Assembly: GCA_022449455.1 (NCBI GenBank)
Contig: JAKUPL010000007.1
Location: 123,368-187,367 of the forward strand
Reading direction: 5' to 3'
Origin: Alcanivorax sp.
GTDB lineage: Bacteria; Pseudomonadota; Gammaproteobacteria; Pseudomonadales; Alcanivoracaceae
DNA: 64,000 nt
Translations under genes and position numbers: made by a program
Shown: piece after piece, positions 11,386 through 21,776 of the stretch
Numbering within the stretch: position 1 is the stretch's first letter
How the letters are laid out: the number at the start of each line of letters is the position of its first letter
The notes under the pieces: generated by a model
The model's database searches: none
What the model saw: only the letters and a program-made list of their open reading frames with translations
What the model was told of the DNA's origin: nothing

Positions 11386-12186
11386 ATGCCCGATAACCCC
11401 CAACCGTCCCCCGAGTCCGTCATCGCCGAACTGCTGTCGATCATGGCCCGGCTGCGGGATCCGGACGGCGGTTGCCCCTGGGACCTGAAGCAGACCTTCG
11501 ACACCGTGGTGCCCTATACCATCGAGGAGGCCTTCGAGGTGGCCGAGGCGGTGGCGCGTCGGGATTATCCGGAGCTGCGCGAGGAACTGGGCGACCTGCT
11601 GCTGCAGGTGGTGTTCCACTCGCAGATGGCCCGCGAGCAGGGGCTGTTCGACTTCGCCGAGGTGGTGGCGGTGCTCAATGAAAAGATGGTGCGCCGCCAT
11701 CCTCATGTGTTCGGTGAGGCGAGCGCCGCCGATGAGGCGGCGGTGAAGGTCAACTGGGAGGCCATCAAGGCCGACGAGCGGGCCCGCAAGGGCCGCGAAC
11801 ACCACAGCGCGGTGGACGGCGTGCCGGACGGGCTGCCGGCCCTGCAGCGCGCGTACAAGCTGCAAAAGAAAGCGTCCAAAGTGGGCTTCGATTGGCGCCA
11901 GGCCGGCCCGGTCCGCGAGCAGGTGGGCCTGGAACTGGCGGAGCTGGATCAGGCCCTGGCGGCGGGGGACCGGGACGCCATCGAGGACGAGCTGGGGGAC
12001 GTGTTCTTCACCCTGGTGAACCTGGCCCGGCATCTGAAACTGGACCCGGATCTGGCCCTGCGGCGCGCCTCCGACAAGTTCGAACAACGCTTCCGTCGGG
12101 TGGAGGATCTGGCCGACGCACCGCTCTCCGATTACGACGAAGCGGCCCTGGACGAGCTCTGGCGGGAGGCCAAGAAACGCCTCTGA
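11386..12186 (+). CDS. mazG: Nucleoside triphosphate pyrophosphohydrolase MazG
   Basis: House-cleaning enzyme that hydrolyses NTPs/dNTPs to monophosphates and pyrophosphate, and that modulates ppGpp levels in E. coli, where it sits beside relA-mazEF. The 266-residue product has the two tandem MazG folds of the full-length family. The first carries TIEEAFEVAEAV and REELGDLLLQVVFHSQMA; the second carries EVGLELAELDQAL-like sequence and EDELGDVFFTLVNLARHL, with metal-binding EExxE and ExxD residues visible in both. GGCPWDLKQT near the N-terminus is a family signature. It follows relA in the same direction across the heptad repeat. No mazEF toxin pair is present. Confidence 0.96.
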   Translation: MPDNPQPSPESVIAELLSIMARLRDPDGGCPWDLKQTFDTVVPYTIEEAFEVAEAVARRDYPELREELGDLLLQVVFHSQMAREQGLFDFAEVVAVLNEKMVRRHPHVFGEASAADEAAVKVNWEAIKADERARKGREHHSAVDGVPDGLPALQRAYKLQKKASKVGFDWRQAGPVREQVGLELAELDQALAAGDRDAIEDELGDVFFTLVNLARHLKLDPDLALRRASDKFEQRFRRVEDLADAPLSDYDEAALDELWREAKKRL

Positions 12187-12331
12187 TCCGCTGCCACAAA
12201 ATCTTCACATTACAGAAACTTTTCGGTCATCCCCCCTCCCCATACTCCGCTCCCAAGCACTCAGGATGCTTCGGGAGTCACCCGGCGCATCCCCTGCTTT
12301 TCAATATTGCCTGATTGAAGGAGATGCTCCG

Positions 12332-13363
12332 ATGAAAAAGAACCTGCTCGCGGTCGCTGTGGGGGCGGCACTCGCTACGCCGATGATGATGCCGGCCATG
12401 GCTCAGGCCGACGGCCCCAAGGTGTACGGTAAGGTAAACATTTCCCTGGAAAACCAGAACTACGACCCGGCGCCGTCAGCACCGAACAATGACGACGAGT
12501 GGGAGCTGAACAGCAATGCTTCCCGCCTGGGCGTGAAAGGGGACTTCGATCTGGACGTGGCCGGCCTCAAGGCAATCTACCAGGCCGAGTTCGAAATCAG
12601 CGTGGACGATGGCGACAAGGATGGCCAGACGTTCTCCCAGCGCAACATCTTCGGTGGTCTGGCCGGCGGCTTCGGTACTCTGAAAGCCGGTAAATTCGAC
12701 ACCCCCACCAAACTCGCGCAAATGGACGTGGATCAGTTCAACGACCTGAGCGGTGACATCAAGAACATCGCCGCCGGTGAAAACCGCGTCTCCAACATCA
12801 TCCAGTACAGCACCCCGAAACTGGCTGACATGGTCACCCTGAACCTGGCTTTCATCCCCAACGAAGACAGCGACGACTTCGACGGTGACGGCGAAAACGA
12901 AAACGGCCTGGCCGACAGCACCTCCATCTCCCTGGTGCTGGAAAAAGACGCCTTCTACGCCGCCCTGTCCCACGACACCGACATCGAAGACGAGCTGATC
13001 GTCGACGAGACCGGCGCTTCCCCGGTGATCGATATCACCCGTGTGGCCGCCGGCCTGGCCATGGACCAGTTCGAACTGGGCGCTCTGTACCAGCTCGCCG
13101 AAGAGTCCGAGGGCGACGGTGAAGAAACCAGCTACGTGCTGAGCGGCGCCTTCAAGATCGACCGCGTCAAGCTGAAAGCCCAGTACGGTTACGTGGAAGG
13201 CGACCAAAGCGACGACGAAGGCACTCAGTACGCCCTCGGCGCCGACTACAAACTGGCCAAGAACAGCAAGGTCTACGCCTACTACAACAACCTGAAGTAC
13301 GAGCTGGCCGGTGGCGACGACGAAACCCGCACCCTGGGCGTGGGCATGGAACACAAATTCTAA
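12332..13363 (+). CDS. Outer-membrane general porin (Gram-negative porin, Porin_4 type), acidic
   Basis: A 343-residue precursor with a signal peptide (MKKNLLAVAVGAALATPMMM, cleavage after AMAQA near residue 24). The mature part looks like a 16-strand trimeric porin with alternating beta segments, early KVYGKVNISLE and SNASRLGVKGD, and a C-terminal strand ending in phenylalanine (VGMEHKF), the assembly signal for outer-membrane barrels. GAGAT-type start context is good: GAAGGAGA lies 8 bp upstream of ATG 12332. Surface loops are very acidic (for example around residue 190, rich in Asp/Glu/Asn). The next gene is a paralogue with the same N- and C-terminal motifs. Substrate specificity cannot be read from the sequence. 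Confidence 0.93.
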   Translation: MKKNLLAVAVGAALATPMMMPAMAQADGPKVYGKVNISLENQNYDPAPSAPNNDDEWELNSNASRLGVKGDFDLDVAGLKAIYQAEFEISVDDGDKDGQTFSQRNIFGGLAGGFGTLKAGKFDTPTKLAQMDVDQFNDLSGDIKNIAAGENRVSNIIQYSTPKLADMVTLNLAFIPNEDSDDFDGDGENENGLADSTSISLVLEKDAFYAALSHDTDIEDELIVDETGASPVIDITRVAAGLAMDQFELGALYQLAEESEGDGEETSYVLSGAFKIDRVKLKAQYGYVEGDQSDDEGTQYALGADYKLAKNSKVYAYYNNLKYELAGGDDETRTLGVGMEHKF

Positions 13364-13429
13364 GCTTCCTTTGAGCAACCTTGCCGGGCGGTCATCGCCC
13401 GGCGTTTCCTCGACGCAAGTGACAGCGTG

Positions 13430-13456
13430 GCCCGCCCTCTCGGCGGGCTTTTTTTG
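13430..13456 (+). terminator. Rho-independent terminator after the first porin
   Basis: Seven-base-pair GC stem (CCCGCC / GGCGGG with a flanking G-C pair), 5-nt loop, followed by a run of T residues at 13449-13455. Confidence 0.85.
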
Positions 13457-13485
13457 TCTGTTATTTTCTTATGTCGGTTCCGTCT

Positions 13486-13514
13486 TTGGCTTTGTCACCA
13501 AACGGTCATATAGT
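13486..13514 (+). promoter_or_regulatory. Sigma70-like promoter for the second porin
   Basis: TTGGCT (13486-13491) and TATAGT (13509-13514) separated by 17 bp, about 35 bp upstream of the porin ATG. It lies just after the first porin's terminator, so the two porins are separately transcribed. Confidence 0.55.
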
Positions 13515-13549
13515 GCCCCGCTTGAAATCCAGTAAAGAGGGAGGGGCGC

Positions 13550-14620
13550 ATGCGTTCCATGATCTGGCTGGGGGCTTCCACCCTGGCACTGAGTTTGCCG
13601 TTGTCCGCCGGCGCCGCCGCGCCGGAATTCTACGGTCGCATCAACATCAGCCTGGACCGGCTGTCCGACTACCAGGACGGCGGCCTGCCGGGTGCCCTGA
13701 ACGGGGTGGGCGCCGGCAATTCACCGCTGGAAGACGGCTGGTTCGTGGAGAGCAACGCCTCGCGGCTGGGCGTGCGTGGCCGCGCGCCGTTGGATGTGAC
13801 GCCGCTGAGCGTGATCTACCAGTTGGAAGTGGGCTACGACGTGGACGGTGACAGCGACACCTTTTCCACCCGTAACAGCTTTCTGGGACTGGGCACGCCG
13901 TTCGGCGACGTGTTCGCCGGCCGCTACGACAGCCCGGTGAAACTGGCCGAGGGCCGGGTGGACCAGTTCAACAATACCGCCGCCGACATCGGCCATTATT
14001 TTTACGGCCAGCGCCGCAACGACGACACCCTGAACTGGGAAAGCCCGCAATGGGGCGACCTGGTGCTGCGCGCCCAGATCGGCCCCGGTGAAGCCGAGGA
14101 CGTGGCCGGTGAGGAGAAAGACGGCCTGGCGGACACCTGGGGCCTGTCGGCCACCTGGAATCCCGACAAGCTGTACGCCGCCGTGGCCTACGAAAGCAGC
14201 TACCTGGAACTGGACAACCCGGCGTTGACGCCGGTGGCGGTGGCCGCCGATCTGGAGCTGCTGCGGGGCGTGCTGGGCATCACCGTGGGCCCGTTGGACC
14301 TGGGCGCCCTGGTGGAACGCACCCGCATCGACCCGGACCAGCCGGGCCAGGACCGCGCCGATTCCACCTCCTACCTGGTCAGCGCCGGCTGGCGGCTGCC
14401 GCCGCGCCTGACGCTCAAGGCCCAGGCGGGTCGCGTGGACGGCGACGACTTCGGCTACGAGAACGACATCCTGGTGGCCGGCGCCGACTATCAGCTGGCC
14501 AAGGGCACCAAGGTCTACGGCCTGGTCGCCGCCTCCGACGCCACCCTGGATTACCCCGGTGGCCTGCGTCAGGACGACAGCGGCAATCTGTTCTCGGTGG
14601 GCATGGAGCACAAGTTCTGA
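13550..14620 (+). CDS. Outer-membrane porin, paralogue of the preceding porin
   Basis: A 356-residue precursor with signal peptide (cleavage near SAGAAA, residues 20-24) and a Gram-negative porin barrel. It shares the start FYGRINISL, the motif SNASRLGVRG, the segment STRNSFLGLGTPFGDVFAGRYDSPVKLAEGRVDQFNN, written here only as residues about 104-140, and the C-terminal VGMEHKF with the first porin. This shows a tandem duplication followed by divergence, mainly in loops. [12 protein letters not shown] ribosome-binding sequence lies just upstream of ATG 13550. It has its own promoter and ends at a bidirectional terminator shared with fabB. Function is presumably passive solute uptake; the physiological substrate is unknown. 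Confidence 0.92.
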   Translation: MRSMIWLGASTLALSLPLSAGAAAPEFYGRINISLDRLSDYQDGGLPGALNGVGAGNSPLEDGWFVESNASRLGVRGRAPLDVTPLSVIYQLEVGYDVDGDSDTFSTRNSFLGLGTPFGDVFAGRYDSPVKLAEGRVDQFNNTAADIGHYFYGQRRNDDTLNWESPQWGDLVLRAQIGPGEAEDVAGEEKDGLADTWGLSATWNPDKLYAAVAYESSYLELDNPALTPVAVAADLELLRGVLGITVGPLDLGALVERTRIDPDQPGQDRADSTSYLVSAGWRLPPRLTLKAQAGRVDGDDFGYENDILVAGADYQLAKGTKVYGLVAASDATLDYPGGLRQDDSGNLFSVGMEHKF

Positions 14621-14665
14621 GGCTCGGAGTAGATCGCGGCTGCGGCCGCGATCAGCCACCGGAAA

Positions 14666-14696
14666 GCAAAAAGCCCGCCATTGGCGGGCTTTTTGC
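14666..14696. terminator. Bidirectional rho-independent terminator between porin and fabB
   Basis: Stem AGCCCGCC / GGCGGGCT with an A-run on the left and a T-run on the right (GCAAAA...TTTTGC), so it can end transcripts from both convergent genes. Confidence 0.88.
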
Positions 14697-14716
14697 GTTC
14701 GAGGCGAGGCTCGGCG

Positions 14717-15934
14717 TCAGTCCCAGCGCTGCAGCACCAGGGAGGCGTTGGTGCCGCCGAAGCCGAAGCTGTTGCTGAGCACCCGCTGCGGACGCTGCGC
14801 CACGGTCTCGCGCAGAATCGGCAGGCCTTCGGCGTTCTCGTCCAGCTCGCTGATGTTGGCGGAGCCGGCCTGGAAGCCGTCGCGCATCATCAGCAGGCAA
14901 TAGATCGCCTCCTGCACGCCGGCGGCGCCCAGACTGTGGCCGGTGAGGCTCTTGGTGGAGCTGATCGACGGAATCCGCTCGCCACCGCCGAACACCTCGC
15001 GGATTGCCTTCAGTTCGGCGATGTCGCCCACCGGGGTGCTGGTGCCGTGGGCGTTGATGTAGTCGATGTCGCCGTCCACCGTGGCCAGCGCCTGGCGCAT
15101 GCAGCGGGCCGCGCCTTCACCGTTGGGGGCCACCATGTCGTGACCGTCGCTGGTGGCGCCGTAGCCGACGATCTCGGCGAGGATGTTGGCGCCGCGTGCC
15201 TTGGCGTGCTCCAGTTCCTCGACCACCACCATGCCGCCGCCGCCGGCGATCACGAAGCCGTCGCGGTGGGCGTCATAGGCGCGGGAGGCGGTGTCCGGGG
15301 TGTCGTTGTACTTGGTGGAGAGGGCGCCCATGCCGTCGAACAGGCAGCTCAGGGTCCAGTGCTCCTCCTCGCCGCCGCCGGCGAAGATCATGTCCTGCTT
15401 GCCGAGCTGGATCTGCTCCACGGCGTTGCCGATGCAATGGGCACTGGTGGCGCAGGCGCTGGCGATGGAATAGTTGACGCCTTTGATTTTGAACGGAGTG
15501 GCGAGGCAGGCGGACACGGTGCTGGCCATCACCCGCGGCACCATGTAGGGGCCGACGCGCTTGACGCCACGGCTGCGGGCGATGTCGGCGGCTTCCACCT
15601 GATTCTGCGAGGAATGGCCACCGGAACCGGCGATCAGGCCGACCCGCTCGTGGCTGATCTGATCCGCGTCCAGGCCGGCGTCGGCGATGGCTTTTTGCAT
15701 CGCCACGTAGGCGTAGGCGGCCGCGTCGCCCATGAAGCGCCGGGACTTGCGGTCGATGTGCTCTTCCAGGTCGATCTCCGGCGTGCCGGCCACCTGGCTG
15801 CGCATGCCGATTTCCTTGTAGGCTTCCTTGAAGCGAATGCCCGGGCGGCTTTCCCGCAGGGCCCGGGATACGGTATCGGCATCGTTGCCCAGGCAGGAAA
15901 CAATGCCCATGCCGGTAATCACAACGCGTCGCAT
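14717..15934 (-). CDS. fabB: Beta-ketoacyl-ACP synthase I FabB
   Basis: Condensing enzyme of type II fatty acid synthesis, required to elongate the cis-3-decenoyl-ACP made by FabA and hence for unsaturated fatty acids. The 405-residue thiolase-fold protein has the catalytic triad Cys161 ([11 protein letters not shown]), His296 ([12 protein letters not shown]) and His333 ([13 protein letters not shown]), and ends with the conserved [14 protein letters not shown]. Length and the KS I-type GHSLGAAG context fit FabB rather than FabF. It follows fabA on the same strand with 47 bp between them, the standard fabAB operon of Pseudomonas-type bacteria. Confidence 0.97.
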   Translation of the reverse strand: MRRVVITGMGIVSCLGNDADTVSRALRESRPGIRFKEAYKEIGMRSQVAGTPEIDLEEHIDRKSRRFMGDAAAYAYVAMQKAIADAGLDADQISHERVGLIAGSGGHSSQNQVEAADIARSRGVKRVGPYMVPRVMASTVSACLATPFKIKGVNYSIASACATSAHCIGNAVEQIQLGKQDMIFAGGGEEEHWTLSCLFDGMGALSTKYNDTPDTASRAYDAHRDGFVIAGGGGMVVVEELEHAKARGANILAEIVGYGATSDGHDMVAPNGEGAARCMRQALATVDGDIDYINAHGTSTPVGDIAELKAIREVFGGGERIPSISSTKSLTGHSLGAAGVQEAIYCLLMMRDGFQAGSANISELDENAEGLPILRETVAQRPQRVLSNSFGFGGTNASLVLQRWD

Positions 15935-15981
15935 ACTAGTGCTCCATCAAGATAATAGGGTCGTCTTCAACGCGGGCGCGC

Positions 15982-16539
15982 TCAGAAACCTTCCGTCGAA
16001 GTAAACAGGCCCACCCGCAGGTCGTCGGCCTGGTAGATGTCGTTGCCGTCCACGGACACGGTGGCGTCGGCGATGCCCATGGTCAGCTTGCGGGCGATCA
16101 CCCGCTTGATATCGATCCGGTAGGTGAGCTTCTTGGCGGTGGGCAGCACCTGACCGGAAAACTTCACCTGGCCCACGCCCAGGGCGCGGCCGCGACCGGG
16201 ATTGCCCAGCCAGCCCAGGAAAAAGCCCAGCAACTGCCAGGTGGCGTCCAGCCCCAGGCAGCCCGGCATCACCGGGTCGCTTTCGAAGTGGCACTGGAAG
16301 AACCAAAGGTCCGGGTTGATGTCCAATTCGGCCACGATCTCACCCTTGCCGTAGCGGCCGCCGGTTTCAGCGATATGGACGATGCGGTCCATCATCAGCA
16401 TGTTGGGCAGGGGCAGGCGGGCGTTGCCGGGGCCGAACAGCTCCCCGTGAGCGCAGGCGAGCAGATCCTCGTAGGAATAAGAGGGCTTTCTCTCGGCCTT
16501 GATGGCGTTTGTGTTGCTGTCGTTATCGTTCGGGCTCAA
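15982..16539 (-). CDS. fabA: 3-hydroxydecanoyl-ACP dehydratase/isomerase FabA
   Basis: Dehydrates 3-hydroxydecanoyl-ACP and isomerises the trans-2 product to cis-3-decenoyl-ACP, the branch point to unsaturated fatty acids. The 185-residue hot-dog protein has catalytic His84 and Asp98 in [20 protein letters not shown], equivalent to E. coli His70 and Asp84, and NMLMMDRI, typical of FabA. The N-terminus is about 14 residues longer than in E. coli; no other in-frame ATG exists before the conserved SYEDLL, so the longer start is kept. It is the first gene of fabA-fabB and is divergent from ccmF. No clear FabR or DesT palindrome is visible upstream. Confidence 0.97.
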   Translation of the reverse strand: MSPNDNDSNTNAIKAERKPSYSYEDLLACAHGELFGPGNARLPLPNMLMMDRIVHIAETGGRYGKGEIVAELDINPDLWFFQCHFESDPVMPGCLGLDATWQLLGFFLGWLGNPGRGRALGVGQVKFSGQVLPTAKKLTYRIDIKRVIARKLTMGIADATVSVDGNDIYQADDLRVGLFTSTEGF

Positions 16540-16859
16540 ACCGTTGACTCCAGATAGATCGGGTCGGCAGCGGATGGCCCCCGGCGGGACCCTCGCGAAC
16601 CGGGTGATAAGTATAGATAAGCCGGATGACTCTTAGTTTACACCGTGTCGACCTTTCACGAATTTGACATGGTATCAGAGCGCTTTCTCCCCGTACGAAC
16701 GGCAAGCGTCTCAAAATATGTCCATATCCCCGGTCTGGATCAAAGGTCTGTCCGTTTCGGACAAAGGCCGGTCATTGGCGGACTTTCCGGGGGTGTCTGA
16801 ACACTTGCAAAGCGGCCATCATCTGCGATGATGCGCGCGCACATGAGCCGGAGGTACAA
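16540..16859. other. Divergent intergenic region between fabA and ccmF
   Basis: 320 bp without a gene. The fabA-proximal half has an AT-richer stretch (about 16600-16690), which fits promoter DNA. On the minus strand TATACT near 16610 could be a fabA -10, but I see no matching -35. A perfect palindrome TGTCCG-TTT-CGGACA is at 16749-16763. TTGCAA (16805-16810) and GATGAT (16827-16832) are a weak ccmF promoter candidate. ccmF has a clear GGAGG ribosome-binding site at about 16850. Confidence 0.5.
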
Positions 16860-18821
16860 GTGGCGGCGGAAATCGGACATCTCTCCCTGTGGGTGGCCAT
16901 GGCGACGGCCCTGGTGCTGGCGGTGTTTCCCCTGATCGGCGTTTATCGCCGGGTGGAAGCCTGGCAGCGCTACGCGCGCCCGTTGGCCTGGCTGCAATGG
17001 CTGGCGCTGACGGTGTCCATCGTCGCCCTGGGCTATTGCTTCTATATCGATGACTTCTCGATCACCTATGTGGCCAACCACAGCAATTCCGAATTGCCGC
17101 TGGGCTATCGGCTGTCGGCGATCTGGGGCGGCCATGAGGGTTCGTTGCTGCTGTGGGCCTGGATGCTGGGCGGCTGGAGCGCCCTGGTCGGTCTGTTCAG
17201 CCGGCGCGTGCCGCTGGACATGGTGGTGCGGGTGCTGTCGGTGATGGGCATGATCGCGGTGGGCTTCCTGGCCTTCATGCTGTTCACCTCCAACCCTTTC
17301 GACCGCACGCTGCCCTGGTTCCCCATCGACGGCGTGGACCTCAATCCGCTGTTGCAGGACCCGGGCCTGATCGTGCACCCGCCCATGCTGTACATGGGCT
17401 ACGTGGGCTTCTCGGTGGCCTTCGCGTTCGCCGTGGCCGGCCTGCTGGCCGGCAATCTGGACCCGGCCTGGGCGCGCTGGGCACGGCCCTGGACCACGGT
17501 GGCCTGGTGCTTTCTCACCGTCGGCATCGCCCTGGGCTCCTGGTGGGCCTACTACGAGCTGGGCTGGGGCGGCTGGTGGTTCTGGGACCCGGTGGAGAAC
17601 GCCTCGCTGATGCCGTGGCTGGCGGGCACCGCCCTGATCCATTCCCTGGCGGTGAGTGAAAAGCGCAACCTGTTCCGCGCCTGGACCGTGCTGCTCGCCA
17701 TCATCGCTTTCTCGCTGAGTCTGCTGGGTACCTTCCTGGTGCGTTCCGGGGTGCTCACCTCGGTGCACGCCTTCGCCAACGATCCCAGCCGGGGTGCCTT
17801 TATTCTCGGCTTCCTGGTAGTGGTGGCCGGCGGCGCGCTGACCCTGTTCGCCCTGCGCGCCGGGCAGCTGGAAGGGAAGGGCGGCTTCAAGGGCCTGTCC
17901 CGGGAGACCTTTCTGCTGGGCAACAATTTGCTGCTGCTGATCGCCGCCTCGGCGGTGCTGATGGGCACCCTCTATCCGTTGCTGGGGGAGGCCCTGGATA
18001 TGAAGGTGTCGATCCGCAGCCCCTACTTCAACAGCTTCTTCGTGCCCCTGGCCATGCTGCTGATGGTGCTGCTGGTGCCCGGGGTGATGAGCAACTGGAA
18101 ACGCCAGGATGGCGCGCCGCTGCTGCGCCGGCTGGTGTGGCTGGCGCCGGCGGCCCTGGTGGCCGGCTGGCTGGCCGCGCGGCTGCCCGGCCCGACCCCC
18201 TGGGTGGGCGTGCTGGCGATCATGTTGTGTCTGTTCGTGGTGTTCTCCCATGTCGAGGACCTGGTGCGCCGGGCGCGGGCTTACGACCGTGGTCTGACGG
18301 CCGGCCTGGGCAAGCTGGGCCGGGGCTATTACGGCATGGTGCTGGCCCACTGCGGCCTGGCGGTGCTGGTGGCCGGGGTCACCGTGGTCAGCTACCACGA
18401 GGTGGAACGGGACGTGCGCATGGCGCCCGGCGACGTGGCCGAGGTGGGGGGTTACCGGTTCGAGTTCGATCAGATGAGCGCCTACCGGGGCCCCAACTTC
18501 GATTCCCGCAAAGGGCACTTCGTGGTCAGCCGGGACGGCGACACCGTTACCGAGATGAACCCGGAGAAACGGACCTACCGGGCCAGCGGTCAGGTGATGA
18601 CCGAAGCGGCCATCGACGGCCGGGTCATGCGCGACCTCTACGTGGCCCTGGGCGAACCCCTGGAGGGCGACGCCTGGGCAGTGCGCATCTATTACAAGCC
18701 GATGGTGCGCTGGATCTGGCTGGGTGCGTTGATCATGGCCCTGGGCGGCGCCCTGGCGCTCACCGATGCGCGCTATCGCAAGAAGATCGGTCGCCGTGAC
18801 CAGGAGCCGGCCTATGAGTAA
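16860..18821 (+). CDS. ccmF: Cytochrome c heme lyase subunit CcmF
   Basis: Large inner-membrane subunit of the System I holocytochrome c synthetase, which takes heme from holo-CcmE and, with CcmH/I, attaches it to apocytochrome c. The 653-residue protein has about 14-15 membrane segments, the conserved WWD heme-handling motif (GWGGWWFWDPVENASLMPWL) at about residue 235, and conserved histidines such as in IVHPPMLYMGY. A large periplasmic domain lies before the last membrane segment. Translation begins with GTG at 16860, supported by GGAGG about 7 bp upstream. The ccmG ATG overlaps the end of this gene by 8 bp. First gene of a ccmFGHI operon. Confidence 0.97.
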   Translation: MAAEIGHLSLWVAMATALVLAVFPLIGVYRRVEAWQRYARPLAWLQWLALTVSIVALGYCFYIDDFSITYVANHSNSELPLGYRLSAIWGGHEGSLLLWAWMLGGWSALVGLFSRRVPLDMVVRVLSVMGMIAVGFLAFMLFTSNPFDRTLPWFPIDGVDLNPLLQDPGLIVHPPMLYMGYVGFSVAFAFAVAGLLAGNLDPAWARWARPWTTVAWCFLTVGIALGSWWAYYELGWGGWWFWDPVENASLMPWLAGTALIHSLAVSEKRNLFRAWTVLLAIIAFSLSLLGTFLVRSGVLTSVHAFANDPSRGAFILGFLVVVAGGALTLFALRAGQLEGKGGFKGLSRETFLLGNNLLLLIAASAVLMGTLYPLLGEALDMKVSIRSPYFNSFFVPLAMLLMVLLVPGVMSNWKRQDGAPLLRRLVWLAPAALVAGWLAARLPGPTPWVGVLAIMLCLFVVFSHVEDLVRRARAYDRGLTAGLGKLGRGYYGMVLAHCGLAVLVAGVTVVSYHEVERDVRMAPGDVAEVGGYRFEFDQMSAYRGPNFDSRKGHFVVSRDGDTVTEMNPEKRTYRASGQVMTEAAIDGRVMRDLYVALGEPLEGDAWAVRIYYKPMVRWIWLGALIMALGGALALTDARYRKKIGRRDQEPAYE

Positions 18822-19368
18822 CAAGAACACGGGCCTGTGGGTGTTCGTGCCGCTGGTCGGTTTCGTGGCGTTGGCGATCCTGCTGGCCAGCGGCCTGGGT
18901 CGCAATCCGGAGGAGCTGCCGTCGGCGCTGGCCGGCAAACCGGTGCCGGCGTTTTCCAAGCCGTCGCTGATTTCCGGCGAGACCCTCACCGAGGAACGGC
19001 TCACCGGCCAATGGCAATTGCTCAACGTGTGGGGCACCTGGTGCCCGACCTGCTACGTGGAGCATCCCTATCTGCTGGAACTGGCCCAGCGCGGCGTGCC
19101 CATCGTCGGCATGGACTACAAGGACGAGGACGACAAGGCCCGGGACTATCTGGCCCGTTACGGCAATCCATTCACCGAGGTGATCGTCGACGCCGACGGG
19201 CAACTGGGCCTGGATCTGGGCGTGTACGGTGCCCCGGAAACCTTCCTGATCAACCCCCGTGGCGAGATCGTGCTGCGCCATGTGGGCGAGATGAACCCGC
19301 GCGCCTGGGACGAGAAGTTCGCCCCGGTGCTGCGCCAGGCGGGCAACCCCCTCGGGGGGCCGCAATGA
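18814..19368 (+). CDS. ccmG: Thiol:disulfide interchange protein CcmG/DsbE
   Basis: Membrane-anchored periplasmic thioredoxin-like protein that keeps apocytochrome c and CcmH cysteines reduced for heme attachment. The 184-residue product has an N-terminal membrane anchor (about 8-28), the redox motif WCPTC with Cys77 and Cys80 after LLNVWGTW, and the CcmG-type acidic active-site region (GVPIVGMDYKDEDDKA), plus cis-Pro-type loop GVYGAPETFLI. The start ATG at 18814 overlaps the ccmF 3' end; upstream in-frame residues from 18766 belong to ccmF sequence and are not used. The stop overlaps the ccmH ATG. Confidence 0.96.
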   Translation: MSNKNTGLWVFVPLVGFVALAILLASGLGRNPEELPSALAGKPVPAFSKPSLISGETLTEERLTGQWQLLNVWGTWCPTCYVEHPYLLELAQRGVPIVGMDYKDEDDKARDYLARYGNPFTEVIVDADGQLGLDLGVYGAPETFLINPRGEIVLRHVGEMNPRAWDEKFAPVLRQAGNPLGGPQ

Positions 19369-19801
19369 ATCGCCTGTTTCCTCTGTTCCCTGCTCTGGCA
19401 CTGACGCTGTGCGCGCTGCTGCTGGCCTCGCCGTTGCGGGCCGCCATCGATATCTACCAGTTCGACAACACCGATCAGCAGGACCGCTTCCACCGGCTCA
19501 CCGAGGAGCTGCGCTGCCCCAAGTGTCAGAACCAGAGCATCGCCGACTCCGACGCGGAGATCGCCCGGGACATGCGCGAGCGCACCGCCCGGATGATCCG
19601 CGACGGGCACAGCGACCAGGAAGTGGTGAACTTCTTCGTCGACCGTTACGGCGATTTCGTCAGTTATCGGCCGCCGGTCAATGAACGCACCGCCATTCTC
19701 TGGATGGGGCCGCTGGGGCTGCTGCTGCTTGGTGTCCTTGCCATTGTCCTGCTGGTGCGCCGCGCCAGCCGCCGTGCCGAGCTGGAGGAGGACGACCACC
19801 C

Positions 19802-19805
<4 letters not shown>
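19365..19805 (+). CDS. ccmH: Cytochrome c-type biogenesis protein CcmH (CcmL/CcmH N-terminal type)
   Basis: Membrane-anchored thioredox protein that receives or reduces apocytochrome c and works with CcmF and CcmI. The 146-residue precursor has a signal peptide (residues 1-26), the family motif LRCPKCQNQSIADS with Cys51 and Cys54, and one C-terminal membrane segment (about 110-130). It has only the short CcmH domain; the TPR part found fused in E. coli CcmH is encoded separately as ccmI here, as in pseudomonads. The ATG overlaps the ccmG stop (ATGA) and its own stop overlaps ccmI. Confidence 0.96.
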
Positions 19806-21582
<1,777 letters not shown>

Positions 21583-21616
21583 CGCCGGCCCACCCGGGGT
21601 GGCGACGCAACCAAAG

Positions 21617-21646
21617 AAAGGGGAAGCGGAAGCTTCCCCTTTTTTT
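21617..21646 (+). terminator. Rho-independent terminator of adk
   Basis: Stem GGGGAAGC / GCTTCCCC with GGAA tetraloop, followed by seven T residues. Confidence 0.92.
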
Positions 21647-21688
21647 ATGGCTTCTCCGGCCCGTTCCCGCCGAAGCTTGACCCTGGTC

Positions 21689-21717
21689 TTGGGGCCCGAT
21701 TTTTTAGCCGCTAAAAT
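21689..21717 (+). promoter_or_regulatory. Candidate promoter for hemH
   Basis: TTGGGG (21689-21694), 17-bp spacer, TAAAAT (21712-21717), 60 bp before the hemH ATG. Confidence 0.5.
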
Positions 21718-21776
21718 GCCGCTCACTCTCCGTTGACCCGGGCTCGGGTTTGATCCACGCGCCGAGGAGGAAAGCT

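Noticed and set aside
16540..16700. A FabR- or DesT-type operator upstream of fabA
   Set aside because: No palindrome close to known FabR or DesT sites was found by eye.
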